From assembly GCF_018143015.1 (NCBI RefSeq), contig NC_054750.1, positions 4,569,501 to 4,633,500 of the forward strand: 64,000 bases of DNA, written 5' to 3'. The first letter of the stretch is position 1. The number at the start of each line of letters is the position of its first letter. Both the position numbers and the translations under genes were made by a program. Source of the stretch: Lytechinus variegatus. Lineage: Eukaryota; Echinodermata; Echinoidea; Temnopleuroida; Toxopneustidae. Of this stretch, positions 35,201 to 50,200 are shown piece by piece. The notes under the pieces were generated by a model. It had not been told where the DNA came from and did no database searches. It saw only the letters and a list, made by a program, of their open reading frames with translations.

Positions 35201-38200
35201 TGTAGCTAGGCACGCTCCGGGGCATGCAATTGTTCGAAAAACAATGGGACAGGGGACGTCTATGGGAAATGTGTGGTTGTGCAAAAATGCGAACGAAACA
35301 CGCCTACGGATGTGCAATAATGCGAATGTAACGCATGAAGAGTTAAAGATACCCTGGATTAGCATTTCACCGTTAATAACATTACTTACCTTTAATTGAG
35401 AACTTGCATTGGCACAAATCAAGAGAGCGTAATCCCTTTTGGTGCAGTAAGGCAATGAGGCCGGTAGGATGAGATGTGGAATACCTGTTTCTTCTCACAC
35501 TCAACCGCTTTAAGGAAACAGCATCTAAACAGAACAGAACAGTCACAATACCTTTTATTAACTATGTAGAGTGTTTAAGCGATGCATCAAAAACGCACAT
35601 TTAGGTTTGCCTCCATTGCCCATTTAATACGAGCGCGTATTGAACAAAGGACCAAAATACGAGGGATATCCCATAGGCTCCTGTACAAAATTCGCTGTTC
35701 AATATGAGACCGGATTGAACAATTTAATGTGCATGAGCAAAAAATAAAACAATTGTGACATGTACCATCCAAAATGTACAGCTTGGGAGATGACATTACA
35801 ATACGATTTAATTCATTGCCCTTAGTAAATAAATACAAATGCAATACGTTTTGGGCCTACTGACTAAATGCGCACTACTGCTGCTGATAAGATGCATGCT
35901 TGAGGGATTTTGCTCTTTGCTTTCTAAAAATTCTTTCCTCATTTTTATAGATTCACATCTAGGTAAAAATCTATTATTTTTCATGATATCATTAACTTTC
36001 AAGGCGTTTTACAACACATATAGCAAATATTCATACTTGTGCAATGGTACAACATTTTGAATTCGCATCCGCTGAAAGAAAGAGACACTCCATTTAACTT
36101 GTACCATCACACTCATGCCTATTTGTATAATAACCAATAATATTATAGTTTACCAACAATCTTAAAGTAACAACCAACAAGTTAAACTTTAAGCTTACGT
36201 GCAGCAGCAGCAAAAAGACTATCCAGCTCTTCTGTCTCAAGCGATGAATTCTCAAGCAGCAGGTCGGTGAGGATAGAGTCCTTGACTTGGATGGCACGAC
36301 AAAGGTCTGCAGGTGAGACTATCTGGTGGATTGGATGAGTGATGGAATGATCCAAGGTCAACGGTCGGCACCAGCAGTTGAGGGTAAGGCAGGATATACT
36401 GGGTAGGTACTTAGGTAGGAATGCTGGATATATAAAATATGTAGAGTATTACTGTAAATTGAAGAAAGAGAAATGTAAAGAGAAGATATGGTAGACGAGA
36501 AGAAACAAATATGTACACATTTACCAATAAAGAATATAAAGCCCAAATATGATTTCTAATATGATTGATTATTAAAGTTCAGGATTTGCTTAAATGGACA
36601 GAATCTCTAGGCACATAAGTGCCTTTATTTGATTAATTTGCATTTCCTTCTTTTGCATCAACCCCCCCCCCCAAAAAAAAAAAAAAAACACCACAAACTT
36701 AGCTGGCACAGTTAAAAAAGTTAAATGCAGAAATCATGCTTATTTGAGTTTTAAAAACCTTAATTTTCTTACGATGAACATTTTTTTTGGAACAGACCTC
36801 CGTTAGTTACTATCATAATGAAAGACCTGCGAATATCCAGTTTTTATTTACTTACAATTACCAGCTGCTTGGCATGTTCGGGTAAGGAGGAGCTCCAGCT
36901 TCAGACTCGTCATCTTGTGATTTAGGCTGTAAACAAAAACAGAAAAGGCAATCTTTTTTTGTAATAATAATTATATTGTTCATATCGCACTGAACTCTTA
37001 CTTTTTCAAAAGTCTCTAAGCTCTCTAAAGTAATGCAGCATAATTAACCTGGTTTTAGCAGAGCCGCTGTTATGTGCACTGTGTTTCAAGGAATAAATTC
37101 CTAGGTACCTATTCCCCTCACCCAGGTTGAGTGCAGCACCATGTAGGTGAATTTCTTGCTGAAGGAAAACACGCCATGGTTTGGAATCGAACCCACGTCC
37201 GATAGTCGTAACCACTAGCCATGACGCCCGCACAATTTAACAATGAGGTTGAAATTTTTAAGGTGCTATCAATGACATCAGACCAGCATTAATTAGGAAT
37301 AATAATACATGTAGATGGATTTATAAAGTGGCCTTTGCCAGAGGATGAAAAGCGCAACTATTACCTCAGCTTTGGCCTGAGCTAACACTTTATCAGCATC
37401 ATGCCATGGCTGGGATTAGAAACCTCGACCCCTTATTTCAAAGTCCAAAGACTAATCCTCTTGGCCACTAGTAGTTCATCTGAGAGTGACACCAGTTTGT
37501 TAATGCCCCGGGGGGGGGGGGGCACTTACATTGACAAGTGGATGCCATGCGCAACCAAAAAAACATGTAAAAGGATGTCTTTTTCAAGATAGGGCACGTT
37601 ACATACGTAACGTAATAAGGGTGTAAAAAACACTAAATTATTTTTAAAAGGGTATCTAATTTCGATAGGAAAGCTACATGTTTAGGGTCAAATTTGCGAG
37701 GGTATAAAAATCAAGACTGAAATGTTTTATAAAGGATGTACTTTTTGCCCCAAGAGTCAACACTACGTGTTTATAGAGTACGATTTGCGCGAGGTGGGCT
37801 GTACTAAACACAATGATGAAGGTAAAACTGACGACCGACGTCCGTGACATAACATTTGAAATATCGCTGTACTTGTTTAGGGGTTCAATTCAGGGAATAC
37901 TTGCCAATAGTATTGTTTTGTTTCCAATACTTGTTAAGGGTAGGGTTTCACATGCCAATACTCGTTAAGGGGTGCATTTTCAGAGTATGGAAAATACGTG
38001 TTTAGGGTGCTCTTTGAGACTTCATGGTCGCGCATGGTATCCACTCGTCAATGGAAATGGCCCCTCCCCAAGGGTTAATGCACTACATGTATATAAAAAT
38101 CATCTCCATACTGTCAATAAAATTCCATTCTTTTCTTTTAATTCGCTCCCCCAGCCTTTTGGTTTCATATATTGATGATAATGTACCGGTAAGTCTCCAG

Positions 38201-41200
38201 GAGGGAAAGGGGTTCACAAAGGTTTAAGTGTGACTAGAACTTGCGATTGAAATTACTAAGTTTCCATCCCATTCCAGTTGAATCCATCCCTATATGTGAT
38301 TACTTACCCAAGATAAGCTTCCAGCATCTCGTTGAGTTTGTGTGCACAGTACTGACCAAACAAAGTCAGAGGTATGGTCCTGTAGGTTGGGCTGAATGTC
38401 AGAGCAAGTTCTTGGAGTACTAATCCCTTCTGAGCCCTTATAGCTAATCCAGACATGATCTCACACCAGCCACAAGAAGGCAGGACTGAAAAGGAGGTAC
38501 ACAGGTCACTACTTCACTTTGATCTACAATTGCCACACTTGACCCAGGTGAGGTAAATGGATACCCGGACAGAATGCAACCATGAAAAGCTACTTATTGG
38601 TAGCTATGATAGAGCTGAGATTAATAATTTTCAGTTGTTAGAATATTTTTTTGAATGCTATGAAATAAATGTTGCATATCATGTATAATACATTTTATTA
38701 AGTTATATTGATCTCTATTCTATATACATTTATATAATCATATATAATCTTTTATTTATAACATACTTTTGTAAATGTACAAAATTCCATTTTATTTGGA
38801 CAATAATTGTATACGACCTAATGAACCTTATACAGGTATAATGCTAATTAAAATTCATTGCTGAGAAAGAAAATGAATCATCCCCCAAGTCATCAACATC
38901 ATCAACACCATCCACATTACCATCATCATCATCGTCATCATCACCATCATCATTATCATAATCATCATTATCATAATCATCACCATCATCATCATCATCA
39001 CCACCATCTTCATCATCATCATTATCATCACCATCACCCTCATAATCATCATCACCATCATCTTCTTCTTCTTCATCATCATCATCATCATCACCATCAC
39101 CATTACTATCATCATCATCATCATCATTATCATCATCAATAATCATCATCTTCTTCTTCATCATCATCATCATCATCATCACCATTACTATCATCATCAT
39201 CAACATCATCATCATCACAATCCTTGTCATCATTTTCAACAACAACAAGGTGAGAATACAGAAAAGGTACCAACCTACCACACTGTATCAGAGCCAATGA
39301 CTGTAATGATGTAGATCTGACCAAACATTCAGCCAGGGTAGAACAGCTTTTGGGATTTAATCCAACATAGACCAGGACTAGATTGGAGACGGAATAGCCA
39401 AGGGTTGGTCTAGAATCAGGAACTCTCAAGAAGTGCTGGAAATAATTATAGTCTGTAAGAAGATTTCAGAAATGAATGGTTAGATCTGAAGAGAACTTAT
39501 TTCTACATCACAAATACATGCTTCTTATCCTTGGTATCCAATAAATCACCCTATCATGCCCCCCATCAACATTTCACACAATATGACAGCAACACAAGAA
39601 GCATCCGACATGGTCTTAATCAGGGCTCGACATTAGCAGTGGCCTCGGGCAACCTAAATTGAGAGTCAGGCCACCAAAATTCTGTAATGGGGGGGATTAA
39701 AAATGCAGCTTACTTATGGATGGTCAGTCTACTTATTGCTAAACTTATCCTCCTCCTGCAGACCTTATGTCCGCACAATGACATAATTCCCTCCAGGTAG
39801 AGTCAGGGAGCACTCTAAAATAATTATTCCATATGTTTGATTAACATTTCCAGCATGACAGCAATTCCCTCACCCTTCTGATGTTAGCCTGCTTTCCCCT
39901 ATGACTTCTCAGATAAGATAATAAAATGGTAGAAAGCAGCTGCTGAAAACTGAGCCAATGGAGTAAATTAGAGAGTCAAAAGGGGCCTAAGCTTTCGATC
40001 CTAGCAGAATCTTTGTCATTTTGCCTCCGACAAAGATTCTGCTAGGATTGAAAGCTTAGGCCCCTTTTGACTCTATAAAATAACAAACTAAACAAACCGA
40101 GATCAACATGGTGACAGCATGGATCCCTTAATTGGATATCAGGTATCACGAAGGAAGCAATATTGTCCTCTCCTACAGCATCCCCTCTAGCATCTCCTAC
40201 AGCACCTTCCTCACAATACATATCATAGACAGTCCCTGCTGGTTGGAAAGGCGCAAGGTCACCATCTGAGTCCGAAGAAGCATCCAATGTCCGCTGGAAA
40301 TCAGGCTTCACTGGCTCCTGGAAGCAGAAATCATACAGATCTTCGCTGAAATCACCAGCTTCTGAAGGATGGCTCTCGGGACTTCTCTCATCTCTGTCTG
40401 AGTAACCTTCTTCAGTCTGTTCCCTCTCTGTCTCTCCTCCATCGCCCATCCTTCCTAGCAGCAGCATAACCAGCAGGCGAGCATAGTCAACGGATTCACC
40501 CCGAATGACCTGCTGTTCCTTGAGGTACACTGTTCCAAGCTTGCCCCCACCAAGAAGAACCCTCAGGAACCGCTCTAAAGCAGATGTAACCGGTTCCTTG
40601 TACTTGGTGGGAATTTGAATTCTGCACATGAGGGTTCGTAGATGATGCGACAGGAAGTTAAGAGCACTTAGTGATCTGATTAGAGCTATCACGGTCTTGA
40701 GGCTCAGGAACAGCTGATTCGGCTTGTAGTCAATGCCAGGTGTTGCCCTCTGGAGTGGATATCTCAAGATGAATTCACTTTCTATCACAGACAGAAAACA
40801 AAATCATGCAGACAGGTACTTTATGAGCAATATTCATTCAAATAAACAACCATTTTGCTATTTGGCACAATTTTCTTTCCTTGCAGACAACATGAAATAA
40901 AAACTAGCACATCAATGATGTGGAGCTCTTCCAGCATCTCGCAACACAATTTAACACAATTTTAATTTCAGCCCAGTTGACACTGTAGTGAATTATATTG
41001 GTGACATAAATCGAGGACATAGAATTAAAATTGATGAATAGAAGCATTTTTTGTGATCTATGAATAAATTTCATATGAATGAAGTACTAATTATTATCTA
41101 GTCAAAGTTTCTTAACTCTGTGTAGAACCTTGGTGAACCTAATGTAGCTCTCAGATGGAACAAAAATAACCAAAATCAATCAACAAATAAGTAAGCAATT

Positions 41201-44200
41201 TTTGTGAGTTTTGAAAATATATGAACAAACAGCAGATTCAATGAGTTGCAAAATTCTATGTTTAAATTTTGTATCACCACCTCGAGCTATCATATAAAGC
41301 AAATAAAACTGAAATTGATCAACAAATGAAGAAGAAAAAACATTTTTTGTGATATCTGAATAAAGTTTGCATAAATTAGAATAAATAATTTTCCAGACAA
41401 AATTTCAAAATTTTGTGTACAAGTTTGGTGAACCTCATGTAGCTCTACCAGATGGAAGAAAAAAAAATCAAAATCTGTCAACAAATAAAGAAGAAGAGGA
41501 ATTTTCTGTGATTTATGAATACATTTCGCATAAATTAGCATAAATAATTTTCTACTGAAAATTTTCAAAATTCTGTGTAGAAGTTTGGTGGGCCTCATGA
41601 AGTTCTACCGGATGGAAGAAAAAATATCAAAATCTGTCAACAAATAAAGAAAAAGAGGCATTTTCTGTGATTTCTAAATAAATTTCTCATAAATTAGCAT
41701 AAATAATTTTCTACTGAAAATTTCAAAAATCTGTGTAGAAGTTTGGGGAACCTCATTAAGTTCTACAGGACGGAAGAAAAAAAGTAAAAATCGGTCAACA
41801 ATTAAAGAAGAAAAAGCATTTTATGTGAAATTTTAAAAATATGAATAAATTAATTTCGCATAAATTAGCATAAAAATTGTTCTAGTCAAAATTTCAAAAT
41901 TCTGTGTACAAGATTGGTGAACCTCGTGAAGCTCTACCAGATGGAAGAAAAAAAATCAAAATCGGTCAACAAATAAAGAAGAAGAAGCATTTTATGTGAA
42001 TTTTTAAAAATGTGCATAAACTAATTTCGCATAAATTAGCATAAAAATTGTTCTGGTCAAAATTTCAAAATTCTGTGTAGAAGATTGGTGAACCTCATGA
42101 AGCTCTACCAGATGGAAGCAAAAAATTCAAAATCGGTCAACAAATAAAGAAGAAGAAGCATTTTATGTGAATTTTTAAAAATATGCATAAATTAACAAGT
42201 TTCCATGGTTCGTTGAAATTCAAGTATTCACCTCATCATTGAGCACTAGGACCTTGCCCTAATTTCGAACATGGGCTTCTGATTGCAAGACTACTGCTTT
42301 AAGCAATCATCATGCCCTAGCATCGCTTGAAACTCAAACAGCTTTATGACACACCCACAGGCTCATTGAATATTTCTAGGGTTAAGAGGCCTCACCCTAG
42401 AAATATTTAAACCTGTGTTTCATAATGTTGTTTGTAAGTTACAAGCGATTTTATGAAGTACTGGTGATCCTTTTTTTAGAAGCTAAATAAACCAGTTTAT
42501 CGTTTCGCACAAGAAAAAAATCACCAGTTGTTTGTAAAGTTGCTTATAATTTACGAATGCCTTTGAAAAACACCCACCCATACACCTTAAAGGGAAATGA
42601 AACCTTTGGAACAAGTAGGCTTGTGTTGAAACAGAAAAGTCAAAGAATAAGAGCAAAGAAAGTTTGAGAAAAATCGGACAAACAATGAGAAAGTTATGAG
42701 CATTTGAATATTGCAATCATTAATGCTATGAAGATCCTTCTATTGGCAATGCGACAAGGATGTGCACAACTTTCCCTTTGAAGAACTATAAAATAACCTC
42801 AAAATGTCTCTTTTTGCTTTTTCTTATGGTGATACAAACTCTTTATCCATGATGTATTCTTTAAAAATCTGTATTACATGCCCTTCTATAGAAAGAACAC
42901 ATGATCTACTGATAGATGTGATAAAAGAGGCAATTTAAGTGAAATATATACTAAAGTAATGGGGAGAGTTGTTCACAAGTGACATCACACTTCTTTGTCG
43001 CATTGCCAATTTGAGGATCTCCCTAGCATTAGTGATCGCAATTTTCAAATGATCATAACTTTCTCATTATTTGTCCAATTTTTCTAAAACTTTCTTGATC
43101 TGTTTCTTTAATTTTTCTGTTTTCACACAAGCTATCTTGTTCCAAAGGTTTCATTCTCCTTTAAATATTAAAATTCAACGCAGAACTTGGCCTAGAACTG
43201 TTTCTCCTACCTTGACTGGTGGTTCCTGTCCCTATCTTTTCTATATTCTCCTCACACACCTTGTCCATGTAGACTTGATACCAGTCATCATCCTGTACAC
43301 ACCGATCGTGTACGGTTGCAGATAGACACACCAAACACTGCCAGAATGGGTCATGAAGGTTGGACTTGAACCGGTGCCGGTAGAACCACCGGAACCTAGC
43401 ATTGCACCTGTCACGCCATATTGTCTGAATGCCAAGACCTGGGAAATCAAAATGACTAACAAATTATTTACATGAAGTCATATTTCAGATGGTACATCAT
43501 TGAGATCAGGGGAGCATTCCATAAAGAGTTGAGTGTAACTTAGAGTCGTGCTTAAACGACAACCTGCACATGGGTTTTCGCGCTTAATCCGATCGATTGA
43601 TACGCGAAAGAGCGCGTCCCGCATGTTCTAACCAATGCAGTGATGCATTATATACCGCACATAACTGCGACTCGAAGTCACACTTAACTGTTTGAGAACC
43701 CCCCCGGGGATTTCATGAATATAAGTCTTTGATTTTTCACTGACTATCTGTTATAAGCTACTGAAACACTTATATCTTTGTATCTGACTCCGCAGGGGTG
43801 GGGGTACTCGACCAAAAAAATGGTAGATATGTGCCGCGGGCGAGACAAACAAGGGGGCTCTGGGACGGGCTTATTGTAAAAAGGAGGGTCCTTGGAACGG
43901 GCTTCTGAACTACAGATGTTTGTGAAAACAGGGGTCCTTGGAACGGGTCACCTGCGTGTGAGTGCGTAGTGCATACCTATGGAATGGGCATGCGTGCATG
44001 AAGCTACTGAAACACTTATATCTTTGTATCTGACTCCGCAGGGGTGGGGGTACTCGACCAAAAAAATGGTAGATATGTGCCGCGGGCGAGACAAACAAGG
44101 GGGCTCTGGGACGGGCTTATTGTAAAAAGGAGGGTCCTTGGAACGGGCTTCTGAACTACAGATGTTTGTGAAAACAGGGGTCCTTGGAACGGGTCACCTG

Positions 44201-47200
44201 CGTGTGAGTGCGTAGTGCATACCTATGGAATGGGCATGCGTGCATGAAGCTAGCCCTTGTGGGTGCAGAGGCGATGGTCGAACAGCGCTCTACGGCCGCT
44301 TTTCACCAAAATTGCAGCTCGTAGTAGCGTTTCAATTGAAATTGAAATTGAAACTTTATTTACCACAATCTTAAAAAACATACAAATCAAGAAGAATAAA
44401 TATTTCAATAAAATACATAATAACAAAAGTGAGTATATTCAAGAATAGTGGAAGGATCACTGAGAAATTACAAGGAACTTATAAGTTAGTGATCCTGAAA
44501 TTAACACAAAACAACACAATAAAAAAAATGCAATCAGGAAATACAGAACAACAAACATAACAAAAGTATACAATTGTATCTATATCAGTATTACTATTAG
44601 ACTTTCTGCATGAAATGTATTTTTAAATGTCTTTTAAAGCTTTGAAGGGTTTTGCACTGCTTGATATTTTGAGGGATCTTATTCCAAATAATGGGTCCCC
44701 TACATAAAAATATGTTGTTTGAGAAAGAATAATGGCCATATATTGCACGAGTATCAGCTGAGTTTCTAGTATTATATGTATGTATATCTCTACTGGTTTG
44801 AAAAATGTTGTCAAAATTATTAGGCAAAAGGTTATTATAATAGGAATACATAAAAACAGATAATTGAAAATCATGTAGTAAAGAAATTGGGAGTATATTT
44901 AATTTCAAGAAAAGAGGTCTGCTATGACTAAGAAAGGGTTTATGGCATATTATACGAACTGCTCTCTTTTGAAGAAGAAAGATGCGGTTCAGTAAGTATT
45001 GCTTGCAGGATCCCCAAACAATATTGCAATAAGATATGTAAGGTAAAATCAATGAATTATACAATGTAAGAAGAATATTTTGTGGTAAAATGTCTTTAAG
45101 TTTACTCATTATTCCTATTGTTTTGGAAACTTTCCTTAAGACCTCATAAACATGAGTCTTCCATTTTAAATCCTTATCTATACTAATTCCTAAAAATTGT
45201 GTAGTATTTACATGTTGAATTAAGTTGCCATTAATATATATATTTACTTCTTTTGCACTATTTTTTGGAGCATTGAACAGCATTACATGGGTCTTTTCAT
45301 AATTAAGTTGTAATTTATTTGCTTCAACCCATTTGCTAACCTTTGAAAGTTCAGAGTTAAAGATTTGAGTAAGACATTCCACATCACTATGTTTATAAAA
45401 TATATTGGTGTCGTCTGCAAATAACAAACAATTTAATAGTGGAGATACTGAATTTAAATCATTAATGTAAATCAAAAAAAGTATGGGACCGAGGATTGAT
45501 CCTTGCGGAATACCGCAAGATACAGTTTGATAATTAGAGTTTATAGAATTGAACACTGTAAATTGTTTACGGTTACTCAAATAACTGTGAAATAAATTTA
45601 AAGTAACACCACGGATTCCATAATGAGAAAGTTTTTTTAAAAGTATTTTGTGATTAATGGAGTCAAATGCTTTTTTAAAGTCTAAGAACAGTCCAATAAT
45701 AATATCTTTGTTTTCAATTGCTTTAGACACACTCATTAAAAAATCTAAGATAGCATGATGAGTGGAATGTCCAGCTCTGAAACCAAACTGTTTATTAAAA
45801 AGAATTTTGTTTTTATCAAGAAATTTTTGAAGTCGTGTATAGATGCATCTTTCAAAAATTTTCGAAAATAGTGGTAGTAAGGAAATAGGTCTATAATTTT
45901 TAAATAAATCTTTTGGTCCTTTTTTATGTATAGGAATAACTTTAGCAACTTTCAGACCTTGAGGTACAATACCCTTTTCAATACATAAATTAAAAATACT
46001 GCAAAGTGGTTTAGAAATAATATGTATAACTCTTTTGACAACAGTGCAATCAATAGAGTCAAAACCAGGAGCTTTTCCATTTTTGAAAGATAAAACAATA
46101 TTAACTATTTCTTTTTCTGTAATAGGTAAAAAATAAGCTGTATAGGGACAACTTTTACCCAAGAATGATTCAAAGTTGTTGCAAGTATTACTATTATTCA
46201 TTCCAGCTATTTCATGACCAATATTCTTAAAATAATCATTGAAACCTTCAGCAATATTCTTAGATTCACTAATAAGTGAACCGTTACATTGGAATACAGA
46301 GGTGTTTTTATGGAGTCTTTTTCTTTGTAACAGATCATTAATTGTTTTCCATGTTTTATTAATGTTTCCTTTAAACATATGAAACTTAGAAAAGTAGTAA
46401 TCTCTTTTTGCATCACGTATTTGTTTTGTATAAGAATTTCGAAATTTAGTATAACATTCTTTTCTGTAAGACGTAGGATTTTTAATATACCTTTTATATA
46501 AATTATTTTTTTTAGAACACATCTGTTTAAGGTTTTTGTTAAACCATGGTTTATGATTTTTCTTTATTTTTAATCTTCTGAGAGGAAAACATTTATTATA
46601 AGTCTCAGAAAAAAACTCCATAAATTGTTTATACATATAATTTGGCTCTTCCTGATATCTACAAAGCAGATTATCAAAATCAGTTGAAGATAATACATTC
46701 AGAAAACAGTAAATATTCATATCATTAATTTGATGTTTATATGTAACAGGTTCATCTTCATATATACCTTTAAAATCAAACATGGCAAATATTGGCAAAT
46801 GATCAGATATGTCACAGGTTAGTATTCCTGTGGAAATATTGCACATACTATTTGTAAATAAATTGTCAATCAATGAAGCTGTGGTGTTAGTTATTCTTGT
46901 TGGTTTTGTAATACAAGGAAAAAAACAATATGAGTAAAATAATTCAAGCAACTCATTACAAGAACTCTGTACATCTAATTTCATTAAATCAATATTAAAG
47001 TCTCCAAGAAATATACATTCTTTTTTCTCATTATGAACTGTAGACAAAATATTACCTAAAGTATCCATAAAATGTGCATGTGATTTATCAGGTGGTCTAT
47101 AGAAGACACCAACAATAATGTTCTTTCCTGGTTTTAAAATTTCAATAAAAAGGCTTTCACAATAACAATTGAATACTGAGATGTCATTACGCATGATGTA

Positions 47201-50200
47201 TCTTACATCATTTCTAATGGCAAATGCAACTCCTCCTCCTTTTCTATTATTTCGTGATTTACTCTCAGTCTTATATCCATTGATATTAAATTCATCTTTT
47301 TTACCATTGTCCAACCATGTTTCAGTAAATGCTATAAGACCAAAAGAATTATTTAAATGTGACAGTAGAGACGTTATATCATCATAGTGTTTTGGCAAGC
47401 TACGGCAATTTAAATGGAGGAGTGAAAAACCATGTGTTTTACCAGAGTTTTCATTTGAAAATTCTTCTGGTGTTACATATATACAGTCATTATCAGCCTC
47501 TTCCTGTAATACGTAACTCTCATCGTTCACAGTAGGTACTGACAGAGCAGAATGCTAAGTACATCTAACAGTGACAATATAATTATGTATCTAAGAGTAA
47601 AACAACAGAAAAAGGATGTAAAAATGCAGTGCAAATATTGAATAACAGAGACAGCAAACCTTAATCTTTTAGTAACAAATAGTGATGGCATGCAGAAATG
47701 GTAGCATATGTAAAGACTAAAACAACAGCGATATGAATACATTGCAGTATCTGGGGGAACAGTCATAAAATTAATCTCTTAAATTACAAGTCTAGAATTA
47801 CATGTAAGAGATTACAAATGTTTTGATTTTTTGATGAATTGAAAAGGGAATCAAAGATTGCCAGTGGAAATCTGTATAATAATTAAAGGTATGATTTATA
47901 CTAGGAAAGCAAGATGAGGCATTTGAAGAGGAACGGCGTAACGAAATACATGTATGTGAAACTTTGGAGCGGATTTCTTTCTTCTTATTTCTCGATGAGA
48001 AGAAAATGCTATGCTATGGAGGGCTTTCTTTGTTCTTTTTCTCAATAAGATAAAAATGCTATGACTTGGAACGGAGATTAGAGAGTAAAAATGGGGGTCC
48101 CCTCCACGGCACATACCCACCACGCATTATATACTGACTGTGCCCCCCCCCCCCCCCGGATCTGCCTGGATCGGAGGAAAGTTTTCAGTGACAATCATTT
48201 ACAAAGTGGTTCATGAAACACTCCCCTGATGTAATGGAATATCATACTCATATCAAAACAGAATTAATGGAAATCCATTCTAGTAAACATCAAGTATATT
48301 AGAGTCATAGAACTTGGTACATATGTGATGATCCATCCTAAAACCAACAATAAGTAACCAGAGAAGGTTCTCTGTAAAAAGCCAAAATAGTCATTTGGTC
48401 TTCAAAAAGCAAAAAAAAAATCAAATAACTTATCTGAAAGAGAAATTCTTCTTCTTCATTCTATCAAAACTTCAAGTTGTAAACTTGAATATGAAATAAA
48501 GTACAATAGTTTCTTTGACAGAAGGTGATTGTGGACTGCTTGAGAGTCCCGGGGGAAGGGGGGGGTACTCACGAAGTAAGGCATACGGGGATGTGCCACA
48601 GGAACGGGTCGCTTTTTTTAAAAGAAATCCCTAAACATGGGATATGGTTTTATATACTGGAAAATCCCTAAACGTGGCCCTAATTTTTAGATACTGGCCT
48701 TAACCCTAAGAAGACTGGGGAGGGGGGCTGATTCAGCCCCCCCTCGATATTTTTTGGGATAAATCCGCCACTCGAAATTTTTTGACTGCATCGCTCGCTG
48801 ACATTTTACTTTCAAGTCTCGTGCAACTTTTGAGACCAAACTTGTGACCCCCAGGTACACTTTTCCAAAATTACGCAGTATTTCATAAGTGCATGCAGAC
48901 CCAAAATTACTCAATAACATGAACTTGTAGACAAATCCAATGCAAATAGTAAATTAGCTAAGATTCATAAGATGTATCATCATTTTTCATTTTACTGCTT
49001 AAAATCAATTAATTTTATCTCGTTTATGGTCAAAATAATTTCCACTGAAAAAAAGTCGAAAAACAAAGAAATACATAAGAAATTTAGAAAACAATACATA
49101 AGAAATTAATTGTGATGTTGACATTTTTGAAAAATAAATTTGATCAGATGCCTATCTAGAGTATGTTAAACAAAAATTAACATTTGAGGGGCATTATTTG
49201 ATTAATTAGAGCAAACTTAGTGATTTTATGCATAACTTAGCACAATTAATGAGCAATGAGATTTTTCGCATAATTTGATATTATAGTTTTGTAGAAAATG
49301 CCATGGGTAATGCGCATGCCAATTTTCGTCGTGATCGAGCCCCCCCCCCCCCCCCCCCCCCCCGTCTTGTTAGGCGTCGAAATAGCCAAGTCTATTTAGG
49401 GTTAAACATAGGTCCATTTTCTCCTCCAATTTTGGGTGATAACCTTCTTTATTACATGTCGAATTGAAACAAAGTGCGCACTCCCAATTCCTCCTCGGGT
49501 GGTTCCTCTAATAGGGACATTGAGGAGTATCATCAAGAAGAAGAAGACCAACTGTATATGCAGACTTTCTTAGCCTAAACTGTGGGTGGTCTAATGGCAG
49601 ATGGTCTAATTTTTAGATCCCCTTTAATACTGCCCTTGCACCATCATGGCTACACCCACTTGGTCAACTAACAATTTTGATAAGACTAGACCATTTGGGA
49701 TGAGACCCAGGCCCAAGATATCAGCTCACTATTCTTGATTGCCACACTGGACTGTGTCACCTAAAAGGCAATGCCAGTCCCGAAATCATCCCCTAGGCGG
49801 CTTAACCACTGAACAAGAAATAGCAAACAACAGTTATTGCTAACGAACGATAGAAAAAACGTTTCACTTGAATTGGTAGCCTGGTTAATGTATCTCTTAG
49901 AAGCATTTTCAGTTTCAAAAGCTGCCGTTGGAGGCGGCTTCAAACCTGACGCAAGTGTATCTCAGGCCCTAAATGGAAGTAGACACAGTGGGCGTAGACC
50001 AGATGGCAATTTACCTGATGTTTTTACCTCTATTGATTGCTGTATTATGAAGGAGAGCTAGCCTATAGTTGTCACATCGAGGAAGAAGGCATTTTAACAG
50101 GGTATGAGGGAGACCTGTGGAATGACAAAACAAACACAAACTAGATTTAAAGATAAATAAATAGCAGTAATCACTGAATTACTGAGAAAGACTGTAAAAG

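Noticed and set aside
38858..39142. CRISPR-like or other regular repeat array
   Set aside because: Tandem arrays in this window have no unique spacers of constant length; they are micro-, mini- and satellite repeats in animal DNA.
38844..39429. Met-, His- and Asp/Glu-rich frames of about 95-145 residues
   Set aside because: They are six-frame readings of the ATC microsatellite and not proteins; only 39279-39435 is coding, as an LRRC41-like exon.
43241..43462. 73-residue - strand frame in another phase of LRRC41-like exon 3
   Set aside because: It does not join exons 2 and 4 in phase and lacks the IWRDR block conserved in the family.
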